64,000 nucleotides of DNA, from positions 1,674,001-1,738,000 of the forward strand of contig NC_018025.1 of the NCBI RefSeq assembly GCF_000266945.1. Reading direction: 5' to 3'. The position numbers and the translations under genes are program-made. Position 1 is the first letter of the stretch; every line of letters starts with the position of its first letter. Shown here in pieces: positions 43,146-50,265 of this stretch. The notes below the pieces were generated by a model. That model did not search any database. It worked only from the letters and a program-made list of their open reading frames with translations, and had not been told where the DNA came from. This stretch comes from Desulfomonile tiedjei DSM 6799 (GTDB lineage: Bacteria > Desulfobacterota > Desulfomonilia > Desulfomonilales > Desulfomonilaceae).

Positions 43146-44127
43146 AGCCAGATACACACTGGTGCTGATTCATGAGACCGGCACCTCCAGTGAATTTGAA
43201 CTGACTCCGCTCCGGTTCGGTCTCTGCGCTGCTCTCCTTGCAGGTATTATTGTCGTATCCGCGGGTGCATTATCCTGGAGTATCGGAATTTCGAAAAATC
43301 CCGGAAATGCTCAGTTGGAAGCGCTTTCCCTTAAAGTGAAGTCTCTGGAAGAGGAACTGCAGAAAAAAGAGCTCGCTCTTGCAATCCAAGAGAAAAAGCT
43401 GAAGGAGTCTCAAGAGGCACCAACCCTCGCTGCGGCATCCAAGCTTGGGGCTGATACTACGCCGGTGAAAACGCAGGACCCCAAGACCGAAGATTCGCGG
43501 GATTCGAACCCGCTCACAACGTTCAACGCTGCTCTAAAGACACCCTCGGAAAATGTTGGAGAAGAAGAGCAGGATGAGGTTGACACAGGTGTCCAACCCA
43601 GACCGGGGCCTTCACGAGTCGCTGAATCCATGAAATCCGAGCCGAAAAGTTCATTCGAACGTGGACCGACAACGCCGATGATCATGAACTTTGATGCGCA
43701 AAATGTAACGGCATTATCTCAGACTGCTCAATCCGGAACGCTATCCTTCCGATTGATCAAGGATCAGCCTGATATCATGTTTTCCGGATATCTGTTCGTT
43801 TTCGTGGAAATGACAGATCGACGGGGTGAGAACAAGATTTATGCCTATCCGAAAAAGGCAAGGCTCGGTGAGGAAGACCTTCCTGTCGATTTTCGCGATG
43901 GCGAGAGTATCGCGTTCAAGCGCAATTCGAAAGTCGAACTCCCGTACGAAGACATTCGTGCAGGCGCAAGTTTGTCACGGGTATCCATTCTCCTTTATGG
44001 CGAGAACGGCAGAATACTTTTTCAGCGCGGGTTCGATCGCAAAGAGTTGAAGTCAGCGTCACACAGGGGCACCGTTTCTTCCCACGAGACCAGACCCCGA
44101 ACTGCAGAAAGACGTAGGGCTCTGTGA
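43021..44127 (+). CDS. Single-pass membrane coiled-coil protein of a cell-wall cluster
   Basis: 368 residues if it starts at the GTG at 43021, overlapping the previous gene by 125 bases in another frame; the GTG at 43162, just past that gene, is the alternative (321 residues). The Pro-rich RNLPPIPVPKPRTKARYTLV before the membrane segment looks protein-like and favours the longer form. A membrane helix (FGLCAALLAGIIVVSAGAL, about 67-90) precedes a coiled coil (about 95-135), a Thr/Pro/Glu-rich linker and a C-terminal beta-rich domain of about 140 residues outside the membrane. No known family is recognised. Its place between a Csd6-like and a Csd4-like gene suggests a scaffold for wall-trimming enzymes. 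Confidence 0.7.
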   Translation: MIKVGKTWSWLTTKIKSSGSSQKDGPPYRNLPPIPVPKPRTKARYTLVLIHETGTSSEFELTPLRFGLCAALLAGIIVVSAGALSWSIGISKNPGNAQLEALSLKVKSLEEELQKKELALAIQEKKLKESQEAPTLAAASKLGADTTPVKTQDPKTEDSRDSNPLTTFNAALKTPSENVGEEEQDEVDTGVQPRPGPSRVAESMKSEPKSSFERGPTTPMIMNFDAQNVTALSQTAQSGTLSFRLIKDQPDIMFSGYLFVFVEMTDRRGENKIYAYPKKARLGEEDLPVDFRDGESIAFKRNSKVELPYEDIRAGASLSRVSILLYGENGRILFQRGFDRKELKSASHRGTVSSHETRPRTAERRRAL

Positions 44128-44181
44128 CGGTATAACACAGAGATTGCCTCCCTGTTCATTGCTTGAAGCTTCAGATTCATG

Positions 44182-44216
44182 AAACCGGTATCCTCAAATC
44201 GGGGGTATCGGTTTTT
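44182..44216 (+). terminator. Terminator after the membrane coiled-coil gene
   Basis: AAACCGGTATCC pairs with GGGTATCGGTTT (12 pairs, two G-U) and is followed by TTT. It lies 55 bases past the stop and 47 before the next gene, so the carboxypeptidase gene may have its own promoter or depend on read-through. Confidence 0.7.
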
Positions 44217-44262
44217 GGCGTCAATCGTATCAAGTGCAAACAAGCTGATTAAATAGAAGCGA

Positions 44263-46164
44263 ATGCGTATGCAACCAGTGCAGATTTTCCCCGTATCAAA
44301 GACGAGTTCCGGCTCACCTCGGAATTCGCATTCGATCGATGCGTTTGGGCGCATTGTGCTGATTCTTCTCGTATGCATGCAGCTTATTTGTGCGGGCGCT
44401 TGCATTGCCGAGACGAATCACCGGGTATATTTCAAGGGAACTGATGCTGAACTGGATGTCTACACCATTACCGGCAGCCTGCCCGGTCCCACCCTTCTGC
44501 TATTGGGCGGCATTCAGGGTGACGAGCCCGGCGGATACCTCGCTGCAGACCTTTATGCGGATATTTCCCTCAAACAGGGAAAAATGATTGTGGTCCCAAG
44601 GGCTAATTTTCTTTCCATCGTAGAAAACAGCCGGGGCGTAGCGGGTGACATGAATCGCAAATTCGCAGGAGTAAGCGATTCGTCGGATCGTGACGCCCGG
44701 GTTGTCGAAATCATAAAAGAGCTCATGAAGAAAAGCGATTTCTTCCTAAACCTGCACGACGGCTCGGGATTCTATGCTCCGAAATGGGAATCGTCCGAGC
44801 GAAACCCGTTTCGTTTCGGCCAGTCGATCATTGCTGATGCTTCCGATCACAAGCGCCCGGATGGCAAAATCATCCAGATGGAGAAGATCGTCGGTCGCGT
44901 GCTGGAAAAAGTGAATCCGCAAATATCGTCAGCGGAGCATGTGTTCCGGTTCAACAACCACCGAACCTTGAGCGATGACACTAAACACAAAGAACAGCGG
45001 CTGTCGGCAACATTCCACGCTCTTACCCAGGTCGGAATTCCGGCCTTCGCGATTGAAACATCCAAGAGTGTGAAGGACTTCAGTCTCCGGGTTCGTTATC
45101 AGACCATGGTGGTAAACGCATTTCTCCATGAATTCGGGATAATTCCCGATGCCCCCAGGATATATCTCGAGAATCCGCAACTCAAATATCTCATTGTCTC
45201 GATCAACGGCAGAGCTCCTATAGTGGTAAGCGGAAACGATGTGCTGAAGGTGCATGAGGGAGACATAATTAGAATCGTGCACATAGAGGCAAATTATTCT
45301 CGCGGATTAACTGCGAAAGTAAAAAACGCCGCGGGCAAACTCAACGACGTGAACCGCGATATCCAGATCACAAAGAACACCGACATACAGATCAAGAAAG
45401 ACCGATTCGTCATCGGCAATATTCCTGTGGAAATAATGCCTGGCAGACCCAACTCTGTGGCAGGCATACACTTTGAGCCTCGAGTAAAGCATTTTTCTAT
45501 TCGGGTAAACGATCGGACGTTTCAGATAGAACCGGGGGAGGAGTTTCCGCTGATCCGAGGGGATTCCATAGTCCTTCTGGAACCACAAACCAATCTTCCG
45601 TCGGATGAGGAAAAGTCGATCAGAGTAGATTTGCGGGGATTTCAGGCAGAATCTTCACCCTATCCCACAGACGACAGAGGCCACAGGGTGAACACTTCCA
45701 CGGACCTCCAGGATAAGTACGGAACAGTACGCGGAAAATCCACGATATTTCCTCTCCAGGCGAAAATAGGTAGCAGAGTAATTGCCGAAAGCTATATTGC
45801 AGTGGGTGAGCCTCAAACCGAGTACATGGTCTTGAAAGTCGTGAATTCGGGAAGTTTCGTTATATATCCGGGCGATACCCTGGAACTACCGGCTCATCAG
45901 GTCGTCACCATAGAAGACATTAAGACGAATATCGCTGACAAAACCCCTCTTTTTATCACAATGCGGGGCAAAACCATAAGATGGGATCAGAAAGGTTCCG
46001 CTGGTATCGACGCTTCCAAACTGTCTGATAAGGAAACCCCACTGGATATCAGCCGGGACGGCGGACACACTATCGGCAGAATCTGGCTCAAGCAGGGAAG
46101 TGGATTCAGAGTCTTCTCAAAACAGAGCGAGCCAAAAGAATTACTCGTACCAGCCCGCTACTGA
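44263..46164 (+). CDS. M99-family (Csd4-like) zinc carboxypeptidase
   Basis: 633 residues with a signal or anchor helix at 31-49 (IVLILLVCMQLICAGAC). In the M14-like fold the zinc site reads LLGGIQGDEPGG, giving Gln85 and Glu88 as ligands, with His165 in NLHDGSGFY. Gln in place of His is the mark of Helicobacter Csd4, a DL-carboxypeptidase that trims tripeptides in peptidoglycan. Arg132 (DMNRKFAG) binds the substrate carboxylate and Glu in AFAIETSKS is the probable catalytic base. Residues from about 280 form several beta domains, longer than Csd4 (about 440). Succinylglutamate desuccinylase is the relative most tools would name, but the Gln ligand and signal region point to M99. Confidence 0.82.
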   Translation: MRMQPVQIFPVSKTSSGSPRNSHSIDAFGRIVLILLVCMQLICAGACIAETNHRVYFKGTDAELDVYTITGSLPGPTLLLLGGIQGDEPGGYLAADLYADISLKQGKMIVVPRANFLSIVENSRGVAGDMNRKFAGVSDSSDRDARVVEIIKELMKKSDFFLNLHDGSGFYAPKWESSERNPFRFGQSIIADASDHKRPDGKIIQMEKIVGRVLEKVNPQISSAEHVFRFNNHRTLSDDTKHKEQRLSATFHALTQVGIPAFAIETSKSVKDFSLRVRYQTMVVNAFLHEFGIIPDAPRIYLENPQLKYLIVSINGRAPIVVSGNDVLKVHEGDIIRIVHIEANYSRGLTAKVKNAAGKLNDVNRDIQITKNTDIQIKKDRFVIGNIPVEIMPGRPNSVAGIHFEPRVKHFSIRVNDRTFQIEPGEEFPLIRGDSIVLLEPQTNLPSDEEKSIRVDLRGFQAESSPYPTDDRGHRVNTSTDLQDKYGTVRGKSTIFPLQAKIGSRVIAESYIAVGEPQTEYMVLKVVNSGSFVIYPGDTLELPAHQVVTIEDIKTNIADKTPLFITMRGKTIRWDQKGSAGIDASKLSDKETPLDISRDGGHTIGRIWLKQGSGFRVFSKQSEPKELLVPARY

Positions 46165-46175
46165 GGATGAGATTT

Positions 46176-46205
46176 GGGGAACCTTCTTTGGAAAGAAGGT
46201 TCCCC
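46176..46205. repeat. Hairpin family D, copy 1 (bidirectional terminator position)
   Basis: GGGGAACCTTCTT-TGGA-AAGAAGGTTCCCC, 13-bp perfect stem, followed by AAGCCCCTCCAAGAAACTTTCAA. It lies between convergent stops at 46164 and 46225. Other copies: 46649, 48982, 50101, 50231. Confidence 0.8.
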
Positions 46206-46224
46206 AAGCCCCTCCAAGAAACTT

Positions 46225-46575
46225 TCAATACTTGATATGGTTCTTTGCATCCACATAAATATTGCGGCTCTTATGCCCTTTACTCTCGTGAGCGTCCATT
46301 TGAGCGTACGAACAGATAATCACGATATCATTCACGGATACTTTTCGAGCTGCCGCTCCGTTCAGGCAAATTTCGCCTCCACCGGCGGTACCCGGAATGG
46401 CGTAGGTTATGAATCGTTCACCATTTGACACGTTATAGATATGCACTTGTTCGTATTCGTATATATCCGCTGCTTCAAGCAGGTTGCTATCTACGGTGAC
46501 ACTTCCTTCATAATCGATGCAAGCCCCCGTGACCGTTGCACGGTGGATTTTCGATTTGAGCATAGTCCGCATCAT
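46225..46575 (-). CDS. panD: Aspartate 1-decarboxylase
   Basis: 116 residues from the ATG at 46575 with GGAGGAAGG upstream. The proenzyme self-cleaves at Gly24-Ser25 (DYEGSVTVD) to form the pyruvoyl cofactor. Lys9 (MLKSKIHRATVTGA) and the C-terminal domain motif GTAGGGEICLNGAAARK are conserved. It makes beta-alanine for pantothenate. It lies downstream of panC on the same strand, 165 bases apart, with a hairpin repeat between, so co-transcription is possible but may be attenuated. Confidence 0.95.
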   Translation of the reverse strand: MMRTMLKSKIHRATVTGACIDYEGSVTVDSNLLEAADIYEYEQVHIYNVSNGERFITYAIPGTAGGGEICLNGAAARKVSVNDIVIICSYAQMDAHESKGHKSRNIYVDAKNHIKY

Positions 46576-46648
46576 TTTCCCTTCCTCCAAGGGACTCGGA
46601 TCCGGCACAGACGCATACTACCAATGCGCTTTCAAAGCAGTAAAATCT

Positions 46649-46679
46649 GGGGAACCCTTCTTGTAAGAAGTGTTTCCCC
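46649..46679. repeat. Hairpin family D, copy 2
   Basis: GGGGAACCCTTCTTG-TA-AGAAGTGTTTCCCC, imperfect stem, in the panC-panD gap. It nearly matches copy 4 at 50101. Confidence 0.75.
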
Positions 46680-46740
46680 GATATTACCTCTTTGATTGCG
46701 AATGGGTATAAGCGACTATGCCGGATCCTTTCAGTTCTGG

Positions 46741-47592
46741 TTAAACTCCTCCAAGGAGCATGTTGTCAATCAAACGAGTCTTGCCTATACGCACCGCGAG
46801 GATTGCCAGAGCACCCGACCTGTCGACATGGTCGAGATTTTCCAACGTACGAGGATCGACAAGCTCGATGTAGTCGATCTGCGCGGAAGGCTCTTGCTCC
46901 ACACGATCACGCATTATTGAGAGATAAGCCTGCGGGTTTCCCTCACCCCTTCCAAAAAGAGCATCGGCAGCGTTCAATGCCTGATAGAGACACACTGCCT
47001 GTTTTCGCTCTTCCGGGGAAAGGTACGAATTCCTCGAACTCATCGCGAGGCCGTCCGATTCCCGCAGGGTGGGGCATGGCACTATTCGAACATCCATATT
47101 CAGGTCACGCACCATTGTGGTAATGACTTGAAGCTGCTGATAGTCTTTTTGGCCGAAGTATGCAGCCGTAGCGCCCACGATATTAAAGAGTTTGGTTACA
47201 ACCGTCGCAACCCCTCTGAAATGGCCGGGTCTCGACGCTCCGCATAAAGGCCCTGAGACACGCTCCACGTCCACATAGGTCTGAAAATCAGGGCCGTACA
47301 TTTCTCTGGGTGTTGGCGTAAACAGCGCATCTACGCCGATATCGGCGCATTTTGCCGCATCCGATTCGGGCGATCTCGGATAACTGTCCAGGTCTTCGTT
47401 TTGTCCGAATTGAGTGGGATTCACGAAGATGCTCGCGACCAACAGGTCGTTCTCAGTGCGCGCTCGTCGCATGAGACTGAGATGTCCTTCATGCAGATAA
47501 CCCATGGTGGGGACAAAGCCGATGGTCCGTCCCTGGCGCAAATGGTTACGCGACCATTCTTTCATACCGGTCGTTGTCTGTAGGGTTTCCAT
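46741..47592 (-). CDS. panC: Pantothenate synthetase (pantoate-beta-alanine ligase)
   Basis: 283 residues from the ATG at 47592; no good Shine-Dalgarno is seen (GTGAAA only). The HIGH-type motif in VPTMGYLHEGHLSLM and the KMSKS-like GLAMSSRNSYLSPEER place it in the nucleotidyl-transferase superfamily. It joins pantoate and beta-alanine, the product of PanD encoded next, with ATP going to AMP. The weak ribosome site and the terminator-like hairpin 12-36 bases upstream suggest control at the level of leader RNA. Confidence 0.95.
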   Translation of the reverse strand: METLQTTTGMKEWSRNHLRQGRTIGFVPTMGYLHEGHLSLMRRARTENDLLVASIFVNPTQFGQNEDLDSYPRSPESDAAKCADIGVDALFTPTPREMYGPDFQTYVDVERVSGPLCGASRPGHFRGVATVVTKLFNIVGATAAYFGQKDYQQLQVITTMVRDLNMDVRIVPCPTLRESDGLAMSSRNSYLSPEERKQAVCLYQALNAADALFGRGEGNPQAYLSIMRDRVEQEPSAQIDYIELVDPRTLENLDHVDRSGALAILAVRIGKTRLIDNMLLGGV

Positions 47593-47603
47593 TTTCACTA
47601 AAT

Positions 47604-47628
47604 AAAAAAGCCTCCCAAGATGGAAGGC
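47604..47628 (-). promoter_or_regulatory. Terminator-like hairpin in the panC leader, possible attenuator
   Basis: On the minus strand GCCTTCC-ATCTT-GGGAGGC followed by TTTTTT is a textbook intrinsic terminator, just 12 bases before the panC start. Upstream in the same leader GGAAGG (47654-47659) is complementary to CCTTCC of the stem and could form a competing antiterminator. Confidence 0.6.
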
Positions 47629-47743
47629 GTATCTTTGTCTTATTCGATTTCGTCCTTCCGTCCCGGTCAAAAAGATCCAGGCGGTTTATAGTTAAGCGTT
47701 TACCGGTGATTCCGGGTCCCGAGAGACTCCAGATCATAGTATC

Positions 47744-47771
47744 ACTATAGCGAAAAAACGCATCCGGTCAA
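47744..47771 (-). promoter_or_regulatory. Sigma-70-type promoter of panC
   Basis: Minus-strand TTGACC and TATAGT are 16 bases apart. The predicted transcript starts near 47737, giving a leader of about 145 bases that includes the hairpin at 47604-47628. Confidence 0.65.
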
Positions 47772-47824
47772 GACTAAATTTGCAGTATTGACGCGCGGGC
47801 GCTGTACTATGCTACAAAGCACTC

Positions 47825-48970
47825 ATGAAAACTTTCGTTTCCTTAAGAACCTGCAAGAATTATGAGCCCGAATCGTTGAATAACGTTGTCGAGACGCTTC
47901 TGAACGATTTGGGAGGAATCTCTTCTTTTGTAAAACCCGGCGATAGAGTGCTGCTAAAGCCAAATCTCCTGAAATCGGCCACTCCGGATGAAGCTATCGT
48001 GACGCATCCCGCGCTCGTTGAAGCAGTGGCCGCCGCGGTTCTTGATGTCGGCGCTTCTGTGTCCATTGGAGACAGTCCTCCGCTGGGAAACCTGTCGCGA
48101 GTGCTTTCCAAGAGCGGATATGATGCGCTCCTGCAGAGGCTTCCCGTCAAAGTCGCACCGTTCCGGCAGAAAATCTCCGTGGAATTTACCGACGATCGGC
48201 TGTTTCGGAAGATCGATCTCGCACAGGAAGTATTTGAGTATGATTGCGTTATCAATCTCCCCAAGTTAAAGACTCACACGCAGATGGTGTTGACCCTTGG
48301 AGTAAAGAATCTGTTCGGTACGCTGGTGGGAACCGATAAAGCATCATGGCATCTCAGGGCGGGAACGGACGTCGACACCTTTGCCACTGTGCTGGTCCAG
48401 ATCTATGAGAAAGTGAAGCCGGCCTTGACTATCATTGATGGCATTCTTGCTATGGAAGGTAACGGTCCGAATAGCGGCACCCCGCGTCACCTGGGAATTG
48501 TCGGAGCTGCAACCGACGCAGTTGCTCTGGATTCGGTTATCTGCAAGCTCATAGGGCACGATTCGACAATGTTGAGGACCTGTGTTATCGGAAATGCTCT
48601 TGGCGCGGGAACGTCCGACCCTGAACAAATAACTGTGGTTGGAGACGAACTGCGGGGATTTCCCCTGAATAATTTCAAGATGCCCGAATCTGCAACCGTC
48701 ACCTGGAATATGTCCGACCGAAATCCTCTCAGGAGATTCCTGCAGAAGCACATGGTCACGGTTCCGGAAATAGACGCCTCGATTTGCGAAAGATGCGGCA
48801 TCTGCGCGAACCATTGCCCGCCCGCAGCAATACGAGAGATTCACGGCAAAATGGAGATAAACCGCGACAAATGCATCTCCTGCTTCTGCTGCCACGAACT
48901 GTGCTCCCATCGGGCAGTTCGCATCGTACAGCCTCTGTTAGGCAAAATCCTGACCAGAGTTATCCGGTGA
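47825..48970 (+). CDS. DUF362 protein with C-terminal ferredoxin domain
   Basis: 381 residues. Residues about 1-300 are the DUF362 domain (RVLLKPNLLKSATPDEAIVT, NLPKLKTHTQMVLTLGVKN). Residues about 318-372 hold two [4Fe-4S] motifs (CERCGICANHCPPAA, CISCFCCHELCSHRA). Such proteins are common in anaerobes and thought to be electron carriers or to act on iron-sulfur partners; the reaction is not known. Transcribed divergently from panC. Confidence 0.85.
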   Translation: MKTFVSLRTCKNYEPESLNNVVETLLNDLGGISSFVKPGDRVLLKPNLLKSATPDEAIVTHPALVEAVAAAVLDVGASVSIGDSPPLGNLSRVLSKSGYDALLQRLPVKVAPFRQKISVEFTDDRLFRKIDLAQEVFEYDCVINLPKLKTHTQMVLTLGVKNLFGTLVGTDKASWHLRAGTDVDTFATVLVQIYEKVKPALTIIDGILAMEGNGPNSGTPRHLGIVGAATDAVALDSVICKLIGHDSTMLRTCVIGNALGAGTSDPEQITVVGDELRGFPLNNFKMPESATVTWNMSDRNPLRRFLQKHMVTVPEIDASICERCGICANHCPPAAIREIHGKMEINRDKCISCFCCHELCSHRAVRIVQPLLGKILTRVIR

Positions 48971-48981
48971 GGGGGGATTTT

Positions 48982-49009
48982 GGGGAACCTTTTTGAAAAA
49001 AGGTTCCCC
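48982..49009. repeat. Hairpin family D, copy 3
   Basis: GGGGAACCTTTTT-GA-AAAAAGGTTCCCC, 13-bp stem, then AAACCCTTCCAAAAACTTTCAA as in copy 1. Directly after the DUF362 stop, likely its terminator. Confidence 0.8.
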
Positions 49010-49035
49010 AAACCCTTCCAAAAACTTTCAACACT

Positions 49036-49079
49036 CGTGAGGAGATCGGTTTTTCGGCAGAAAAACCGATCTCCTCACG
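49036..49079. repeat. 19-bp perfect palindrome
   Basis: CGTGAGGAGATCGGTTTTT-CGGCAG-AAAAACCGATCTCCTCACG. It can form a long cruciform or terminator and follows copy 3 of hairpin family D. The arms have T/A runs next to the loop rather than at the foot, unlike a normal terminator. Confidence 0.85.
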
Positions 49080-49292
49080 CATGCTAAAAGCTTTGGAATA
49101 CTTCGAAAACATTCTTCACAGGAATATACGGACCTGCGCTCATGGTGAAATGATAGAAACAGTCCTGGTAGGGGTCAGAATGCCGATCCAAGATTACCCG
49201 AATCATTTCGTCAGGCATGCGTCCCGGCGTTTCGAAGGATACTTCTACCTAGCATCGGAATTGTCTATTCAGCATTGCTTTCAGATGATGTC

Positions 49293-49314
49293 ATTGCGAG
49301 CGAAGCGAAGCAAT
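49293..49314. repeat. ATTGCgagcgaagcgaaGCAAT interspersed repeat
   Basis: A 22-base unit with GAAGC iterated inside ATTGC/GCAAT arms. Similar units are, to my knowledge, scattered through many unrelated bacterial genomes. Only one copy is seen here. Confidence 0.5.
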
Positions 49315-49353
49315 CACCTGAAAGAGTAGCTACGCCGTTGACAGCGCTCAAAC

Positions 49354-49588
49354 CTACGTGCTCGACTTCACTCTCCTGTAGTCGGTCAGCACCTCACGGA
49401 TTTCTTCTTCATTCGCTCCATTGGACCGCAAGAAGCGCTCCAGCTCGACTGCGGACATCTCAGCCTTCTTGATCCGCACTACAAGAAAAGTGTCCTCGAT
49501 GAATCGGTGAACGATCCGCAGAGATTTCAGAGTCAGTGATGGGGGCTGCTGATTGGCGATTTTTCGTACTCCGCCGCGCGAATTTCAT
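49354..49588 (-). pseudogene. Possible gene remnant downstream of the peroxiredoxin
   Basis: A minus-strand frame ending at the TAG at 49354-49356 reads like a real helical protein (SLTLKSLRIVHRFIEDTFLV, VELERFLRSNGANEEEIREV) but has no good start. The ATG at 49588 would feed it if one base were changed at a C5 run (MKFARRSTKNRQSAAP to SLTLKSL). I read it as a frameshifted small gene, family unknown. The rest of 49081-49353 holds no gene I can support. Confidence 0.35.
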
Positions 49589-49613
49589 CGGCAGCAATAA
49601 AGCTAATTTGTAA

Positions 49614-50072
49614 TTATCCCAGCGCCTTCTTCACATTCGGCACAGTATCTGCCGGGCTCACCTTGTACCACGCGTGCACGATCTTACCTGCTTCATCGAT
49701 AAGGAAAGACGATCTGATAATCCCTTCGTACGTCTTGCCGTACATCTTTTTCTCACCCCAAACGCCGTACTTCTTGGCGACGGCATTGTCCTCATCAGAC
49801 AGGAGCGGAAAACCCAGGCCATACTTGGTATCGAACTTCTTCTGCTTGTCCGGCTTGTCCGGGCTGATACCCACAGCGGCAATACCCGCCTGACTCAAGT
49901 CAGGCTCCGCATCCCGGATGCTGCATGCCTGCTTCGTGCAACCCGAGGTGTCCGCCTTGGGATAAAAATATAATAACAACTTCTTGCCCTTGTAATCGGC
50001 AAGACTCACGGCCCTCCCATCCTGATCCTGCAACTTGAACGCAGGCGCTTTGTCTCCAACTTTAAGCGTCAT
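49614..50072 (-). CDS. bcp: Thioredoxin-dependent peroxiredoxin (BCP/PrxQ type)
   Basis: 152 residues from the ATG at 50072 with GGAGGA upstream. The thioredoxin-fold start VGDKAPAFKLQDQDG and the peroxidatic/resolving pair in YPKADTSGCTKQACSIRD (five residues apart) identify the atypical 2-Cys PrxQ/BCP group. It reduces hydrogen and alkyl peroxides, an oxygen defence expected in an anaerobe. Hairpin repeats lie upstream at 50101-50260, between it and the acyl-CoA synthetase. Confidence 0.93.
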   Translation of the reverse strand: MTLKVGDKAPAFKLQDQDGRAVSLADYKGKKLLLYFYPKADTSGCTKQACSIRDAEPDLSQAGIAAVGISPDKPDKQKKFDTKYGLGFPLLSDEDNAVAKKYGVWGEKKMYGKTYEGIIRSSFLIDEAGKIVHAWYKVSPADTVPNVKKALG

Positions 50073-50100
50073 GTAATCCTCCAATGAAAGAAGTAATATC

Positions 50101-50132
50101 GGGGAAACCCTTCTTGTAAGAAGTGTTTCCCC
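50101..50132. repeat. Hairpin family D, copy 4
   Basis: GGGGAAACCCTTCTTG-TA-AGAAGTGTTTCCCC, then GAACCCCTTCGCAAGAACTTCCAATA. Faces copy 5 in inverted orientation around a central palindrome (50161-50203), so about 160 bases form a nested symmetrical structure. Confidence 0.75.
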
Positions 50133-50160
50133 GAACCCCTTCGCAAGAACTTCCAATATT

Positions 50161-50203
50161 TTTCTGAATTTTCATTTCCCACCGGGAAATGTAAATTCAG
50201 AAA
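50161..50203. repeat. Palindrome between two family D hairpins
   Basis: TTTCTGAATTT-TC-ATTTCCC-ACC-GGGAAAT-GT-AAATTCAGAAA, a long stem with one 2-base mismatch. Centre of symmetry of the 50101-50260 region. Confidence 0.75.
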
Positions 50204-50230
50204 AGTGTTGAAAGCTTCTTGGAGGGGCTT

Positions 50231-50260
50231 GGGGAACCTTCTTCACGAAGAAGGTTCCCC
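50231..50260. repeat. Hairpin family D, copy 5
   Basis: GGGGAACCTTCTT-CACG-AAGAAGGTTCCCC, preceded by TTGAAAGCTTCTTGGAGGGGCTT (the inverted flank of copy 1). It sits six bases past the acyl-CoA synthetase stop, so it probably terminates that gene. Confidence 0.8.
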
Positions 50261-50265
50261 AAATC

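Noticed and set aside
49081-49329. 82-codon frame after the 19-bp palindrome
   Set aside because: It starts within the palindrome, has no ribosome site and ends in the GAAGC-type interspersed repeat.
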